Shown here: piece after piece, positions 1 to 9,206 of the stretch
Layout: every line of letters begins with the position of its first letter
Position numbering within the stretch: the stretch's first letter is position 1
Source: Isotricha intestinalis
Taxonomy: Eukaryota > Ciliophora > Litostomatea > Vestibuliferida > Isotrichidae
Length of the DNA stretch: 17,875 nt
Reading direction: 5' to 3'
Assembly (NCBI GenBank): GCA_023807065.1
Contig: JAJJLU010000818.1
Location: 1-17,875 of the forward strand
The notes under the pieces: model-generated
Told to the model about the DNA's origin: nothing
The model's database searches: none
The model's input: only the letters and a program-made list of their open reading frames with translations
Translations under genes and position numbers: made by a program

Positions 1-8
1 TCCCCAAT
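1..8. repeat. Left telomere, C-rich strand (CCCCAAT heptamer)
   Basis: The window opens with TCCCCAAT, one full CCCCAAT unit preceded by the last base of another. It is the exact reverse complement of the ATTGGGG repeat at the other end, and the C-rich strand runs inward as it should at a left chromosome end. One unit alone would be weak evidence; the match with the right end makes a trimmed telomere likely. Confidence 0.8.
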
Positions 9-348
9 TCAAATATATCATGTTTTGAAGATATATAAATTAAATATTTCTTTATATTATATATATTATTATATAAAATTTTAATATAAAAAATAATAAT
101 GTTTTATACTTGTCAGAGAATTAATATCTTTTAAAATTTCAAAAATTTTTCCAACACAAAATTAATAATTTCTTTTACTTATTTTATATTTTTATTTAAT
201 AAAAAATATTATATTGTTGAAAAAATTTATTTGTTTTTTATTTAAAAATATTTAAAGAATAAAAAGAATATTTAAATATTAAGATTCCATTATCATATAA
301 TTAATCAAATAATTAATTTTAAAAATTCTTTTATATATATTAATATAA
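9..348. other. Left subtelomeric spacer, no gene seen
   Basis: About 340 bases of AT-rich sequence lie between the telomere and the 3' end of the first gene. I see no open frame with coding character, no RNA gene and no tandem repeat beyond short A/T runs. It presumably holds the 3' untranslated region of the leftmost gene, which is transcribed toward the telomere. Confidence 0.6.
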
Positions 349-1224
349 TTATTCTTTAACATATAATTCACTCATATCCCATAATTCTTTAGAATTATTT
401 TCATCATAAGATAGTTCAGAAGATTTAGAAGGAATAGTATTTCTATCATAATAAGCACCAGTAACATTAAAATCTTCAATTGTAACTAAATCAGATAAAG
501 CTTGGGAAGATTTTTCTAAGTCTCCAATTCTATCAGGGCATTTTTCAGTAATAAATTTAACCAATTCTGGTTTGATAACAGCGAAATTAGGATTTTGCAT
601 AAAACCAGGGTTAAATGCATTAACATATAATTTTTTATTTTCTTTTATTAATTTTTTATTTAATTCATATGTGAAATATAAATTACATAATTTCGAATAT
701 GAATATCTATTTCTATCTTTTTGAAAAGAAGAATCAGGTTTCGCAATTTTTTCAGTTCCAATCCATTTAAAATTATCTTCTGGAGGATTATGCATATCAG
801 AACTTACAATAAAAATTTTTCCATTTTCTTCCATTAAAGAAATCAAAGAATTAGTTAATAAAAAATGACCTAAATGATTTGTTTCAAATATTATATCAAA
901 ACCATCTTTTGTTATTCCAGAATGCATTCCTGAAATTCCTGCATTACATACTAAACAATATATTTTTCCATATAAAGTTTCTTTATAATTTTTAACAAAA
1001 TTTCTAACTGAATTTAATGATGATGTATCTATTTCCATTACTATTATATTTTCATTTCCTGTTTCTTTTATTATTTCTTCTTTTGCTTTATTTCCTTTTT
1101 CTAAATTTCTACATGCTAATATTATTCTAAAATTTTTTGAAGTTTTTGCTATTTTTTTAGCAGTTGTATATCCTAATCCTGAATTTGCACCTGTTATTAT
1201 CACTGTTTTAATTTTATTTTCCAT
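349..1224 (-). CDS. Short-chain dehydrogenase/reductase, protochlorophyllide-reductase-like
   Basis: A 291-residue NAD(P)-dependent oxidoreductase of the classical SDR fold. Visible motifs: dinucleotide loop TGANSGLG (11-18), Arg39 in ACRN after the second strand (suggesting NADPH over NADH), Asp66, NAG (94-96), catalytic Asn116 in TNHLGH, Ser142 in IVSS, Tyr174 and Lys178 (YSYSK), and PG at 206-207. The C-terminal tail (ELWDMSELYV) resembles the last helix of light-dependent protochlorophyllide reductases and related retinol-dehydrogenase-like SDRs. Nothing else here suggests chlorophyll metabolism, so a carbonyl or alcohol reductase acting on an unknown substrate is likelier. There is no signal peptide, so it should be cytosolic. 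The start is the first in-frame ATG of the fold; the stop is TAA. Isoleucine codons shift from ATA in residues 1-112 to ATT afterwards. Family certain, substrate unknown. Confidence 0.9.
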   Translation of the reverse strand: MENKIKTVIITGANSGLGYTTAKKIAKTSKNFRIILACRNLEKGNKAKEEIIKETGNENIIVMEIDTSSLNSVRNFVKNYKETLYGKIYCLVCNAGISGMHSGITKDGFDIIFETNHLGHFLLTNSLISLMEENGKIFIVSSDMHNPPEDNFKWIGTEKIAKPDSSFQKDRNRYSYSKLCNLYFTYELNKKLIKENKKLYVNAFNPGFMQNPNFAVIKPELVKFITEKCPDRIGDLEKSSQALSDLVTIEDFNVTGAYYDRNTIPSKSSELSYDENNSKELWDMSELYVKE

Positions 1225-1757
1225 AAGCTTTCTATAAAAAAACTTTTAATTATTTCCAATTTTTATATTTTTTTATAACAGTATCAGAATTTATTTATAT
1301 TTATTTTATATGAAAAAATTAATTTAAAATAATTTATACTTTATAAATGGAAAAAAATTTTTTTATTAAGTTGAATCAATATTATTTTAATTAAAGAAGA
1401 AAATTCACTCAAGTGTATAAAAATTGTTAATTTGAAAGATTTTCAAATTTTAAAAATTTACTATATAGTAATTAATAATTAGTATAATCATAGATTAAAC
1501 AATTATTTCATTTTACATATGAATTTTCCTCTTGGTATTTTCATTTTCTTTCAAGTTTTTGAGTTTTATAATTTTATGAAATTTTTTAACACCTTTTATT
1601 TATTAAAATAACCCATAAATAATTAATTTTTGAAATTATAATATGATAACCTTTTAAATTCTATTTATTCATTTTCATAGTTATTGAACAATAATTCAAT
1701 TATTTTAAAAAATTAAAAATATAAATCTTAAATCATTAAAATTTATAAACTTAAAAA
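1225..1757. promoter_or_regulatory. Divergent intergenic region between SDR and glucokinase
   Basis: These 533 bases separate two genes transcribed away from each other and must hold both promoters. The sequence is almost wholly A/T with no coding frame. I see no motif shared by both sides. TCATTA about 25 bases upstream of the glucokinase ATG could be an initiator, but such strings are common here by chance. Confidence 0.5.
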
Positions 1758-2852
1758 ATGAGTAAAAAAATTCCAATTTTGGCAGGAGATATAGGAGGAA
1801 CAAATTCACGTTTAACTCTTTTAAAAATTTCTGCAAATGAAGATGACGAACAAGAATTAATAGAAAATAAATATTTCCTTTCTTTTAATTTTCAAAATGT
1901 ATATGAGTTATTAACTCAATTTTTAAAACCTTATAAAGGAACACCAAATTATCCTCGTTATGCAGTTTTTGGAGTTCCAGGTCCAATAAAAAATAACACA
2001 GTACTTCAATTTACAAATGTAATTCATTGGAATTCAATAAATGGAGAAGAATTAGCAAAAACAATGGGAATAGAAAAAATAGTATTTTTAAATGATTTTG
2101 TAGCAAATGGTTTTGGAATACAAACAAAAATGAAGGAAGATGTAGATTATGTAATAATAAATGATAAACCAATTGATCCAAATGGACCTAAAGCAACATT
2201 GGGACCTGGAACTGGACTCGGAGTTGGATATCTTACTAAAAAAGAAGGAGATAAATATTATTTAGTTTGTGGTGCTGAAGGTTCTCATAGTGATTTTGCT
2301 CCTGTCAATGAACAACAATTTCAATATATGCTTTTTTTACAAAAATATTATCATGTTGATCATATTTCTACTGAAAGAGCAACTTGTGGTCAAGCTATTA
2401 TTCCTATTTATAAATTTTTTTGTCAAGGTAAAAAGGATGAAATTCCTCCTCATGATGAAGAATTATTTAAAGAAGTAAAAGGATTTGAAGGAACCACTAA
2501 TTCTGATGCTCAAATCCAAATTAATAATAAAATTGTTTCAAAAGGTTTAAATAAAGAATGTGAATTATGTGAGAAAACTCTTAACTTTTTTATGGAATTA
2601 TATGGGCAAGCTGCTGGAAATATTTCTTTGATGTATTTACCTTCAGGAGGATTATATCTTTTAGGAGGATTAAGTGTCGCTTTTCAAGATCTTATCATTA
2701 ATACTGATATCTGGAAAAATGCTTTTAAAGCAAAAGGAAGATTAAGCTCAGTTTTGGAAAATACTCCAGTTATTCTTATTAAAGTTCATGATTTAGGAAT
2801 GAGGGGATCAACTGAATATTGTAGAAGATTAATTGAAGAAGCATATAAATAA
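1758..2852 (+). CDS. glk: Glucokinase, bacterial (Glk) type
   Basis: A 364-residue ATP-dependent glucokinase that converts glucose to glucose 6-phosphate, the entry step of glycolysis in the cytosol. Family marks: phosphate-binding GDIGGTN (10-16), VFGVPGP (70-76), catalytic Asp113 in FLNDFVANG, GPGTGLG (149-155), sugar-binding Glu174 and His177 in GAEGSHSDFAP, ERATCGQ, and a C-terminal LGGLS adenine-side motif. This is the bacterial Glk family, not eukaryotic hexokinase; anaerobic protists such as trichomonads and diplomonads also carry such enzymes. It is somewhat longer than E. coli Glk (321), with an added segment around residues 220-260. No targeting peptide is visible. The start ATG lies ten residues before the phosphate loop, as usual. 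Codon choice changes near codon 135: 9 ATA and 4 ATT before, no ATA and 13 ATT after. Confidence 0.95.
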   Translation: MSKKIPILAGDIGGTNSRLTLLKISANEDDEQELIENKYFLSFNFQNVYELLTQFLKPYKGTPNYPRYAVFGVPGPIKNNTVLQFTNVIHWNSINGEELAKTMGIEKIVFLNDFVANGFGIQTKMKEDVDYVIINDKPIDPNGPKATLGPGTGLGVGYLTKKEGDKYYLVCGAEGSHSDFAPVNEQQFQYMLFLQKYYHVDHISTERATCGQAIIPIYKFFCQGKKDEIPPHDEELFKEVKGFEGTTNSDAQIQINNKIVSKGLNKECELCEKTLNFFMELYGQAAGNISLMYLPSGGLYLLGGLSVAFQDLIINTDIWKNAFKAKGRLSSVLENTPVILIKVHDLGMRGSTEYCRRLIEEAYK

Positions 2853-3815
2853 CTTTTAAATAAAAATATTTTGAGTTCTTTTTAATTTTTTTTGAAATCA
2901 TGAATAAAAAAAAATAATTTATAATTAAAAATAATTAATACACATTCGATTAAATTAATTTCAAAATATTTTTTTAATTCGATTTTATATATTCATAAAA
3001 AAAAGAAAAATTAATCATATCAATTTTTTATTTAGTAACCATTAATTCTTTTGTTTATCAATTGTGTCATTATTAAAACTTTTTTTTATTTTCTATTACC
3101 CTCGAATGTTCCAGATAAAGATTTTAAACAGAATATGAATAATAGCATTAATTAAAATATATAATAAAACAAAGAAATCCCTTTAGAAAGTGATGAAAAA
3201 AATTAGCTTTTTATTTATTTTCACTAATATTAATGATACATTAAAATACAATAAATTTGTATCAATCAGAAGAATTTTATAGTAAAATATGATTTCTTTT
3301 TATTTCTTCATTTCATCAATTTATCGAAATAATAATATAAAAAAATTCATCAGTGAAATTCTTAACTTTTTAAAATTTCACTTATTATAAATTAAAATAT
3401 TTTTTTTGATGACCGTTTCAAAAAAATTATAGTCTTTAAAATATTAAAAACAAAAATCAAAGTTCAAATAAAAATATATTAAACATTTTTTTTAGAAATA
3501 TTTGTTGAACTAAAAATAAAAATATATTCTATTGAAAAAAACATTTTTTGAAATGTTCTTTTTAATTCCAATGAAAAAAAAAATTGAGAAAAATATTTTA
3601 CTTATAATAACAAAGAAAATAAAAGATTTTGCTTACTCTAACTTTATCATAATTAAAACTAATTACGTTAAAACATAAGTTACATCTTTATTTCATCAAT
3701 ATAAATGATTATAAATTTAGTATATTTATTTAAAGAAAAAAAACCTAAGGATGAAAAAATTTGAATTTTTTTTGAATAAATAATTTAATTTGAATATTTT
3801 TTATCTTGTCTTGTA
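2853..3815. other. Intergenic spacer between glucokinase and carrier genes
   Basis: A 963-base stretch with many stops in all frames and no RNA gene that I can recognise. It contains a perfect 9-bp inverted repeat, AGTGAAATT (3352-3360) and AATTTCACT (3374-3382), with a 13-base loop, and two copies of AAATAAAAATATATT about 60 bases apart near 3465-3530. Both are plausible by chance at this base composition. The carrier gene's promoter must lie at the right edge; I see no clear core motif. Confidence 0.5.
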
Positions 3816-5396
3816 ATGGATGACAAAGAACAATTTATTGAAAGTTTTGAAGTTGATAATATAGAAGAAGAATCAAATAAAACACAAAAAAAAAAAGGTT
3901 GCCAATTTCCAACCACTTATACTATTCTAATGTTAATAGTTTTATTTGTTTTTATATTAACTATTATAATACCAAAAGGAAAATATGATACCCTAGAATA
4001 TGTAGACAACCAGTTTATAATTCATTCTTATAATCAAAAAGATAAAGTAGAACCAGCGACTCAAGAAATTCTTAATAAACTAAACATTAAAATAGATATA
4101 TTAAATTTTAAAAATGGATTGATTCAAAAACCAATATCAATCCCAAACTCATATAAAAAAATAGAAGGAAAAAAAACAAATATTTTTTCATTATTTTTAT
4201 TTCCAATTCAAGGTTTAATAGAATCAGCAAATATATCATATTTTATAATGATATTAGGGGGAATAATGAAAATATTAGATAAAATGAATGTTTTAAATTC
4301 AGGTATCTCAGCATTAGCTAGCGTCACAAAAGGAAAAGAATTTTTATTAATTTGTTTAGTTTTTATTATTATTTCCATTGGAGGAACTACTTTTGGATTA
4401 AATGAAGAAACTTTGGCTTTTTATCATATATTAATGCCTATTTTTTTAAATAATGGATTAGATGCATTAATTGGTATGTCTCCTATATTTCTTGGTTCTG
4501 TTGTTGGGGATATGTTTTCAACTGTTAATGCTTTTTCTGTTGTAATTGCCTCATATTCTGCTGGTATCAATTTTATTGATTTTTTATTTTTCAGGATTTG
4601 TTCTTTAATTATTGGTGATATTATTTGTATTATTTATTTTTATATATATTATAAAAAGATTAAAAGAAATGAAAAATCATCGATAGTCTATAAAAACAAA
4701 AAAGAAATTATGGATATTTTTATTAAAAAAAATGAAAATGAGAATGATGAAAAAAAAAATGAATTTAACTTAAAATTAAAATTATCTTTATTATTATTTG
4801 TTTCAGGCTTCCCAATAATGATAATAGGAATATTATTATATAATTGGTGGTTTGAACATATGTCAGCATTATTTTTGGTGATTGCAATAATATTAATGTT
4901 TATATCAAAATTACCAGAAGATGTAGTAATAAAATCTTTTATTGAAGGAGCTGGTGAATTTGTAGGAATTTCTTTTGTAATTGGATTAGCAAGAGGAATA
5001 AATATAATACTCACAGAAGGACTTATATCAGATACAATATTATATAATTTATCAAAATTAATTAAAGGATTACCCAAAACTATTTTTTCAATTATTATAT
5101 TAATTGTTTTTATATTTCTTGGTTCTTTTATTCAATCTTCAAGTGGTTTAGCAGTATTATCAATGCCTATTATGGCCCCTCTTGCAGATGATATTCATTG
5201 CAATAAAAATCTTATTGTAAATTCTTTTATGTATGGACATAAAATAGCCACACTTTTCACTCCTGCTGGATATATTCTTATAGTTTTAGATGTTATTGGA
5301 GTTAAATATTTTCAATGGTTAAAATTTGTTTGGCCTTTACTAATTATTTTAATTATTTATGATGTTATTTTGGTAGTTATTTGTTCGAATTTTTAA
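3816..5396 (+). CDS. yfcC: YfcC-type membrane carrier (C4-dicarboxylate / basic amino acid carrier superfamily)
   Basis: A 526-residue polytopic membrane protein. A charged 30-residue N-terminus is followed by a first membrane segment (about 33-54) opening with FPTTYTILM and ending IIPKGKYD, the typical YfcC start. A soluble loop (about 55-120) precedes the core: hydrophobic segments around 122-160 and 173-190, the hairpin motif GGTTFGLNEET (189-199) leading into a run ending STVNAFSV, then a second half with its own hairpin QSSSGLAVLSMP (440-451). The two hairpins fit the inverted-repeat layout of this ion-coupled transporter superfamily. Bacterial relatives are annotated as C4-dicarboxylate carriers or arginine/ornithine-type antiporters; substrate cannot be read from sequence. 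Residues 279-322 form a Lys/Glu/Asn-rich cytoplasmic loop between the halves. The family is mainly bacterial, so transfer is plausible. Codon choice alternates in blocks of A-ending and T-ending codons. Confidence 0.85.
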   Translation: MDDKEQFIESFEVDNIEEESNKTQKKKGCQFPTTYTILMLIVLFVFILTIIIPKGKYDTLEYVDNQFIIHSYNQKDKVEPATQEILNKLNIKIDILNFKNGLIQKPISIPNSYKKIEGKKTNIFSLFLFPIQGLIESANISYFIMILGGIMKILDKMNVLNSGISALASVTKGKEFLLICLVFIIISIGGTTFGLNEETLAFYHILMPIFLNNGLDALIGMSPIFLGSVVGDMFSTVNAFSVVIASYSAGINFIDFLFFRICSLIIGDIICIIYFYIYYKKIKRNEKSSIVYKNKKEIMDIFIKKNENENDEKKNEFNLKLKLSLLLFVSGFPIMIIGILLYNWWFEHMSALFLVIAIILMFISKLPEDVVIKSFIEGAGEFVGISFVIGLARGINIILTEGLISDTILYNLSKLIKGLPKTIFSIIILIVFIFLGSFIQSSSGLAVLSMPIMAPLADDIHCNKNLIVNSFMYGHKIATLFTPAGYILIVLDVIGVKYFQWLKFVWPLLIILIIYDVILVVICSNF

Positions 5397-6359
5397 TTTC
5401 AAAAAAAATTTCTCAAAATCTATAAGGGTTAGATGTTATTAAAATAAGTAATTATTTTAAATAGGAAATTATTTAGAATTTCCATATTTAATTTTTTTAT
5501 AAAATAATTATTATTTTAACGATATAAATATATTAAATTTATATTTAAATATTTAAGATTCTATTAAAAGAAACATTTTTCCTCCCTTCATTTCTGAAAT
5601 ACTGTACTTTCATAATTTTTGGATCAAAATATATTTTCTAAATTTTTAAAAAATCTAATATTTGAATGTGCCATTTTCGCCAATTATCTAAAAATAACTA
5701 AAAATGCATCTCCATTTTATGTTCATAAATTACATTTTTAGAATTCATAAAATCACTCTAAACAATAAAAATTTTTTTTTATGTGTTTTTTCATATAAAT
5801 ATATTTTATATTTCTTAAAAAAAAAATACAATTCTTATCATCATCATCTCTCTATTGAATAATTTTTCTTAAGAAATTACATTTACCACTACTTCCAAAA
5901 GAGAAAAATTTTCATCAAAAAAGATTTTGACTTTTAACTTCAATTTTATTATAAGTTATACATTGATAAATGTAACCTAATTCATCAAATGCAATAAAAA
6001 TAAATTATAATATATTTGTTTTTAATTTAGTGAATGTTATATAAATTTGAGTTAGTAAAATTAAAAAAACAAGATAAAAAAAATATTAATAAATAATTTT
6101 TTACTTTAAATTGCCCCATAAACATATATATTAAAAAAAATAATTTAGAATTAGTTGGTTATTTTTTATAGAATTATTAAACTCCATAAAATAAATCAAA
6201 CAATCATTTTTAAGTTTATGTTATTATTAGTTCATAATTTATTATTTTTAAACAATTTTTTATTTTTAAATTGAAAAAGTTTTAAAAGTCAAATAAAAAA
6301 ATAATAAATTAATAAAATTTATTTAACATTTAAAAATCAAATAAATAAAATATAAAAAA
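5397..6359. other. Intergenic spacer between carrier and aminopeptidase genes
   Basis: A 963-base AT-rich gap with no convincing coding frame on either strand; the longest candidates on the minus strand near 5630-5760 run fewer than 20 codons from an ATG. GC content rises slightly around 5580-5710 and 5840-5960, but I find no RNA gene. A TTTAAAAGTC element lies near the right edge (listed separately), and a similar string lies on the minus strand at 5926-5937, which is not near any gene start. Confidence 0.5.
6281..6294 (+). promoter_or_regulatory. TTTAAAAGTC-type element upstream of aminopeptidase
   Basis: TTTAAAAGTCAAAT lies about 65 bases before the aminopeptidase ATG. Its first ten bases are identical to a string just upstream of the zinc-finger gene start, and nine of them recur upstream of VPS28. 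It may be a promoter or initiator element; no function is known to me. Confidence 0.3.
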
Positions 6360-9206
6360 ATGTCAGAAGATGATTTTGATATGGAAGAAGAAATCAAAGC
6401 AAGAATCCCAAAAAATTTTAATCCTCAAAAATATAATATTAAATTTTATTTTGATGTTTTAAATTTAATCTATAATGTGAATGGAGAAATTATATTAACA
6501 TCTTTAACAGATAATCCACAATATTTAATTATTAATGCCTTAACTTCTAAATATGAAATAAAATCAATGAACATTTTAAAATTTGATAAAATAATGGATG
6601 ATTGGAAAGTTATACAAACTTATTATTTAGAATCATTACCTAATCCAAAAGATAATATAGAAGAATGCATTTATTTTCCTTTAGAAAATATTATTGTTGA
6701 TGATTTATTAAAGATTGAATTCGAAGTTGAAGGAGAAGTTGAATTATTAAATTTAACTGGATTAGCTGTGAATTTTAATGAACCAAAAATTCAAAGTTTA
6801 AAAAAAAATAAATTATCAAATATTTGGGAAAATAAAATAAAAGATTGGCCAAAAGAAAAAATAAAAGAGAATCCAATAATTGAATCTTTAGTTTTATCAG
6901 TAGTTTCAGAACCAAACTTTATTAGATTAATATTCCCATGTTTCGATGAACCATGTTATAAATCAGTATTTTCATTTCAATTAATTTTAGATAAATATTA
7001 TATGGATGCATTTCCAAAATTAAAATGTGTGACAAATGGTTCATTAATTAAAGTGGAACCAATAGAAAATAATTCAAAATATTTATTTACTTATAAGGAC
7101 ACTCCCTTAATGTCAATTTATTTATTTACTTTTGTCGTTGGAAATTATGATATGATTGAAACAGTAAATGAAAATAATATTAAAATTAGAGTTTTTACTC
7201 CTTTAAAAAATCATCATGATGGAGCATTAGCAATGAATATGATTCAAAATGGAATTAAATTTTATCATAATTTTTTCAATATTAAATATTATTATGATAA
7301 AATAGATTTAGTCCCAATTCCAGATATGTCTTTTCGTGCAGTTGAAAATTTGGGTTGTATAGTTTTTATAAATTATGCAATGTTATTTGGTCATTTTCAA
7401 AGTATTTTAGAAAAAAAATTAATTTCAAGAACATGTTGTCATGAATTGTCGCATATGTGGTTCGGAAATTTAGTAACAATGGAATGGTGGAATGATATAT
7501 GGTTAAACGAAGGTTTCGCGAGATTATTTGAATATTTATGTTTAAATTCTTTTGAAAATGAAAAAATGAAATATTGGGATAATTATATTGAATTAATTTA
7601 TGAAAGTGCTTTAACATCAGATGAAAGAATATCAACTCATCCTATTAATGTTGAAGTTCCTTCTGCTAGAAATATTGAAGAAATATTTGATAATATTTCT
7701 TATGCCAAAGGTTCTTCAGTAATAAGAATGTTATATTATTATTTAGGAGAAGATTTATTTAAGAAAAGTATTAGGTTATATATGGAAGAAAATAAATTTA
7801 AAAATACTACAACTGAAATTTTATGGAAATGTTTTAATAATGTGACTCAATTAGATATTTTGACTTTAATGAATGAGTGGGTAAATATTCCCTCTCATCC
7901 TATTTTAAGTATTGACATTAATAAAAATAATATTAATATAAAACAAACTGCTTATAATAATAGTGATTTATTATGGAAAATTCCATTGTTTGTTAAATGT
8001 TCTAAAAAAGAAAAAATAATCCTAATGGAAAGTAAAGAAATTAATATTGATTTTAAAGATTTAAATTTAATTTATGATGATATAGAAAATGGAACAGATT
8101 ATATTATAATTAATAGTGATTTGAAAGGATTTTATAGAGTTGATTATGATGGAAAAAATGAAAATAATATTATTGATTTGTATAAAAAACAAAATGACAA
8201 AGTTAATTATAATATTAGTGAATATGATATTTTTGGAATTTTATCTATGAAACTTATGAAAGAAGATTGGAGAGGTTTAATTGAGATTTTACAAAAATTA
8301 AAACCAATCAATTCATATTTATTACTTAAATATACTAAAGGAATTTATCAAAAAGTTCTCACAAAAAAATGCTATTTAGAGGGTTATGAAAGTGTATTAG
8401 ACGAAATAAATCAAAAAAAAGAAGAAGAGAAAGTAAAAGAAATCAATAATATATTTTTAGGACTAATTGATAATGATCCTGATTTCATAAAAAAAATAGA
8501 AAATAAATTTTATATTAATGAAGAAAACAAAGATATGTATAAAGATCAATATAATGATGAATATGAATCAGTATTTTTATATTTTTTATGTATTATTGGT
8601 GATAATGTTGATGTTGTAAAGAAAATGTTCATGAATGATTTAAAGGATTTTGAATTTATGAACAAAAATTATAAGTATATAATGATAGAAGCAATTATGA
8701 AAAATATTAATTTACTTGAATCAGATGTTCAAGTTCAATATTATGAAGAATTTTTAAAAGATTATATTTCTAATTATTATGTTAATTCAACTTTGATAAA
8801 AAGAGACAATCAAAATGCTTTATTAAATTTCGATAATTGTTCAAAGGAAGTTATTGAATTGTTAATTAATAAAATATTCAGCGAAGTTAATGATATAAGA
8901 TATGGTTTTTCATTTTCTCAACTTTTTAAAAGAAATAAATCAAAATTAAATATATTTTGTTCATTGATGGAAGGGTTTCATAAAAATTATATTAATTCAG
9001 GTGATAAGACAATCTCTTTTTTAACATATTTAAAAAATAATAGAAATTCAATAGAATTAGCAAATAAATTTATGTTATTAAGGAAATTATTATTATATGT
9101 GGGAAATGATAAAAATCTCAAAATTCAAATAATCGAAAAATCAATATCAAAATTCCCTGAAATAAAACAAGAAGATAAAGAAGAATTATTTTCATTATTC
9201 TTATAA
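6360..9206 (+). CDS. M1-family zinc aminopeptidase, puromycin-sensitive type
   Basis: A 948-residue metallopeptidase that removes N-terminal amino acids from peptides, acting late in protein turnover. There is no signal peptide; the N-terminus is acidic and then reads ARIPKNFNPQKYNI, as in cytosolic puromycin-sensitive aminopeptidases. Order: N-terminal beta domain (about 15-215, closing with FPCFDEP); catalytic domain with the zinc site HELSH (361-365), third ligand Glu384 in WLNEG and catalytic Tyr448 in ISYAKG; then the helical ERAP1-C-like domain, with GFYRV at 590-594 and continuing to the C-terminus. The length fits the family. The exopeptidase motif, normally GAMEN, reads RAVEN (326-330): the Glu and Asn are kept but the first Gly is Arg. 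The usual Gln before the first substrate-binding Glu also appears lost (VVSEP). The enzyme should still be active, with altered specificity possible. Confidence 0.95.
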   Translation: MSEDDFDMEEEIKARIPKNFNPQKYNIKFYFDVLNLIYNVNGEIILTSLTDNPQYLIINALTSKYEIKSMNILKFDKIMDDWKVIQTYYLESLPNPKDNIEECIYFPLENIIVDDLLKIEFEVEGEVELLNLTGLAVNFNEPKIQSLKKNKLSNIWENKIKDWPKEKIKENPIIESLVLSVVSEPNFIRLIFPCFDEPCYKSVFSFQLILDKYYMDAFPKLKCVTNGSLIKVEPIENNSKYLFTYKDTPLMSIYLFTFVVGNYDMIETVNENNIKIRVFTPLKNHHDGALAMNMIQNGIKFYHNFFNIKYYYDKIDLVPIPDMSFRAVENLGCIVFINYAMLFGHFQSILEKKLISRTCCHELSHMWFGNLVTMEWWNDIWLNEGFARLFEYLCLNSFENEKMKYWDNYIELIYESALTSDERISTHPINVEVPSARNIEEIFDNISYAKGSSVIRMLYYYLGEDLFKKSIRLYMEENKFKNTTTEILWKCFNNVTQLDILTLMNEWVNIPSHPILSIDINKNNINIKQTAYNNSDLLWKIPLFVKCSKKEKIILMESKEINIDFKDLNLIYDDIENGTDYIIINSDLKGFYRVDYDGKNENNIIDLYKKQNDKVNYNISEYDIFGILSMKLMKEDWRGLIEILQKLKPINSYLLLKYTKGIYQKVLTKKCYLEGYESVLDEINQKKEEEKVKEINNIFLGLIDNDPDFIKKIENKFYINEENKDMYKDQYNDEYESVFLYFLCIIGDNVDVVKKMFMNDLKDFEFMNKNYKYIMIEAIMKNINLLESDVQVQYYEEFLKDYISNYYVNSTLIKRDNQNALLNFDNCSKEVIELLINKIFSEVNDIRYGFSFSQLFKRNKSKLNIFCSLMEGFHKNYINSGDKTISFLTYLKNNRNSIELANKFMLLRKLLLYVGNDKNLKIQIIEKSISKFPEIKQEDKEELFSLFL

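Noticed and set aside
349..1224. Plastid protochlorophyllide reductase as literal function for the SDR
   Set aside because: There is no transit peptide and no other photosynthetic gene, and close relatives of this SDR group exist in non-photosynthetic organisms.
2269..2478. 69-codon open frame inside the glucokinase gene
   Set aside because: It is a shadow in another frame of a well-supported gene, with the Leu/Ile/Phe/Lys composition of random AT-rich translation.
3352..3382. Perfect 9-bp inverted repeat with a 13-base loop as a terminator or structured RNA
   Set aside because: Nine-base inverted repeats are expected at this composition, no poly-U logic applies in a eukaryote, and no gene end is near.
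4688..5077. 129-codon minus-strand frame opposite the carrier gene
   Set aside because: Its hydrophobic and Ser-rich translation is the reverse-strand echo of a real membrane-protein gene. The same holds for minus frames at 7366-7635, 10288-10509 and 11233-11493.
5877..5975. TTACATTTA / TAAATGTAA inverted pair as a mobile-element terminus
   Set aside because: The arms are only nine A/T-rich bases, there is no ORF between them and no target duplication, so chance is sufficient.
2853..6359. The two spacers flanking the carrier gene are both exactly 963 bases, suggesting a duplicated cassette
   Set aside because: Reading them side by side shows no sequence similarity beyond A/T richness, so the equal length is a coincidence.
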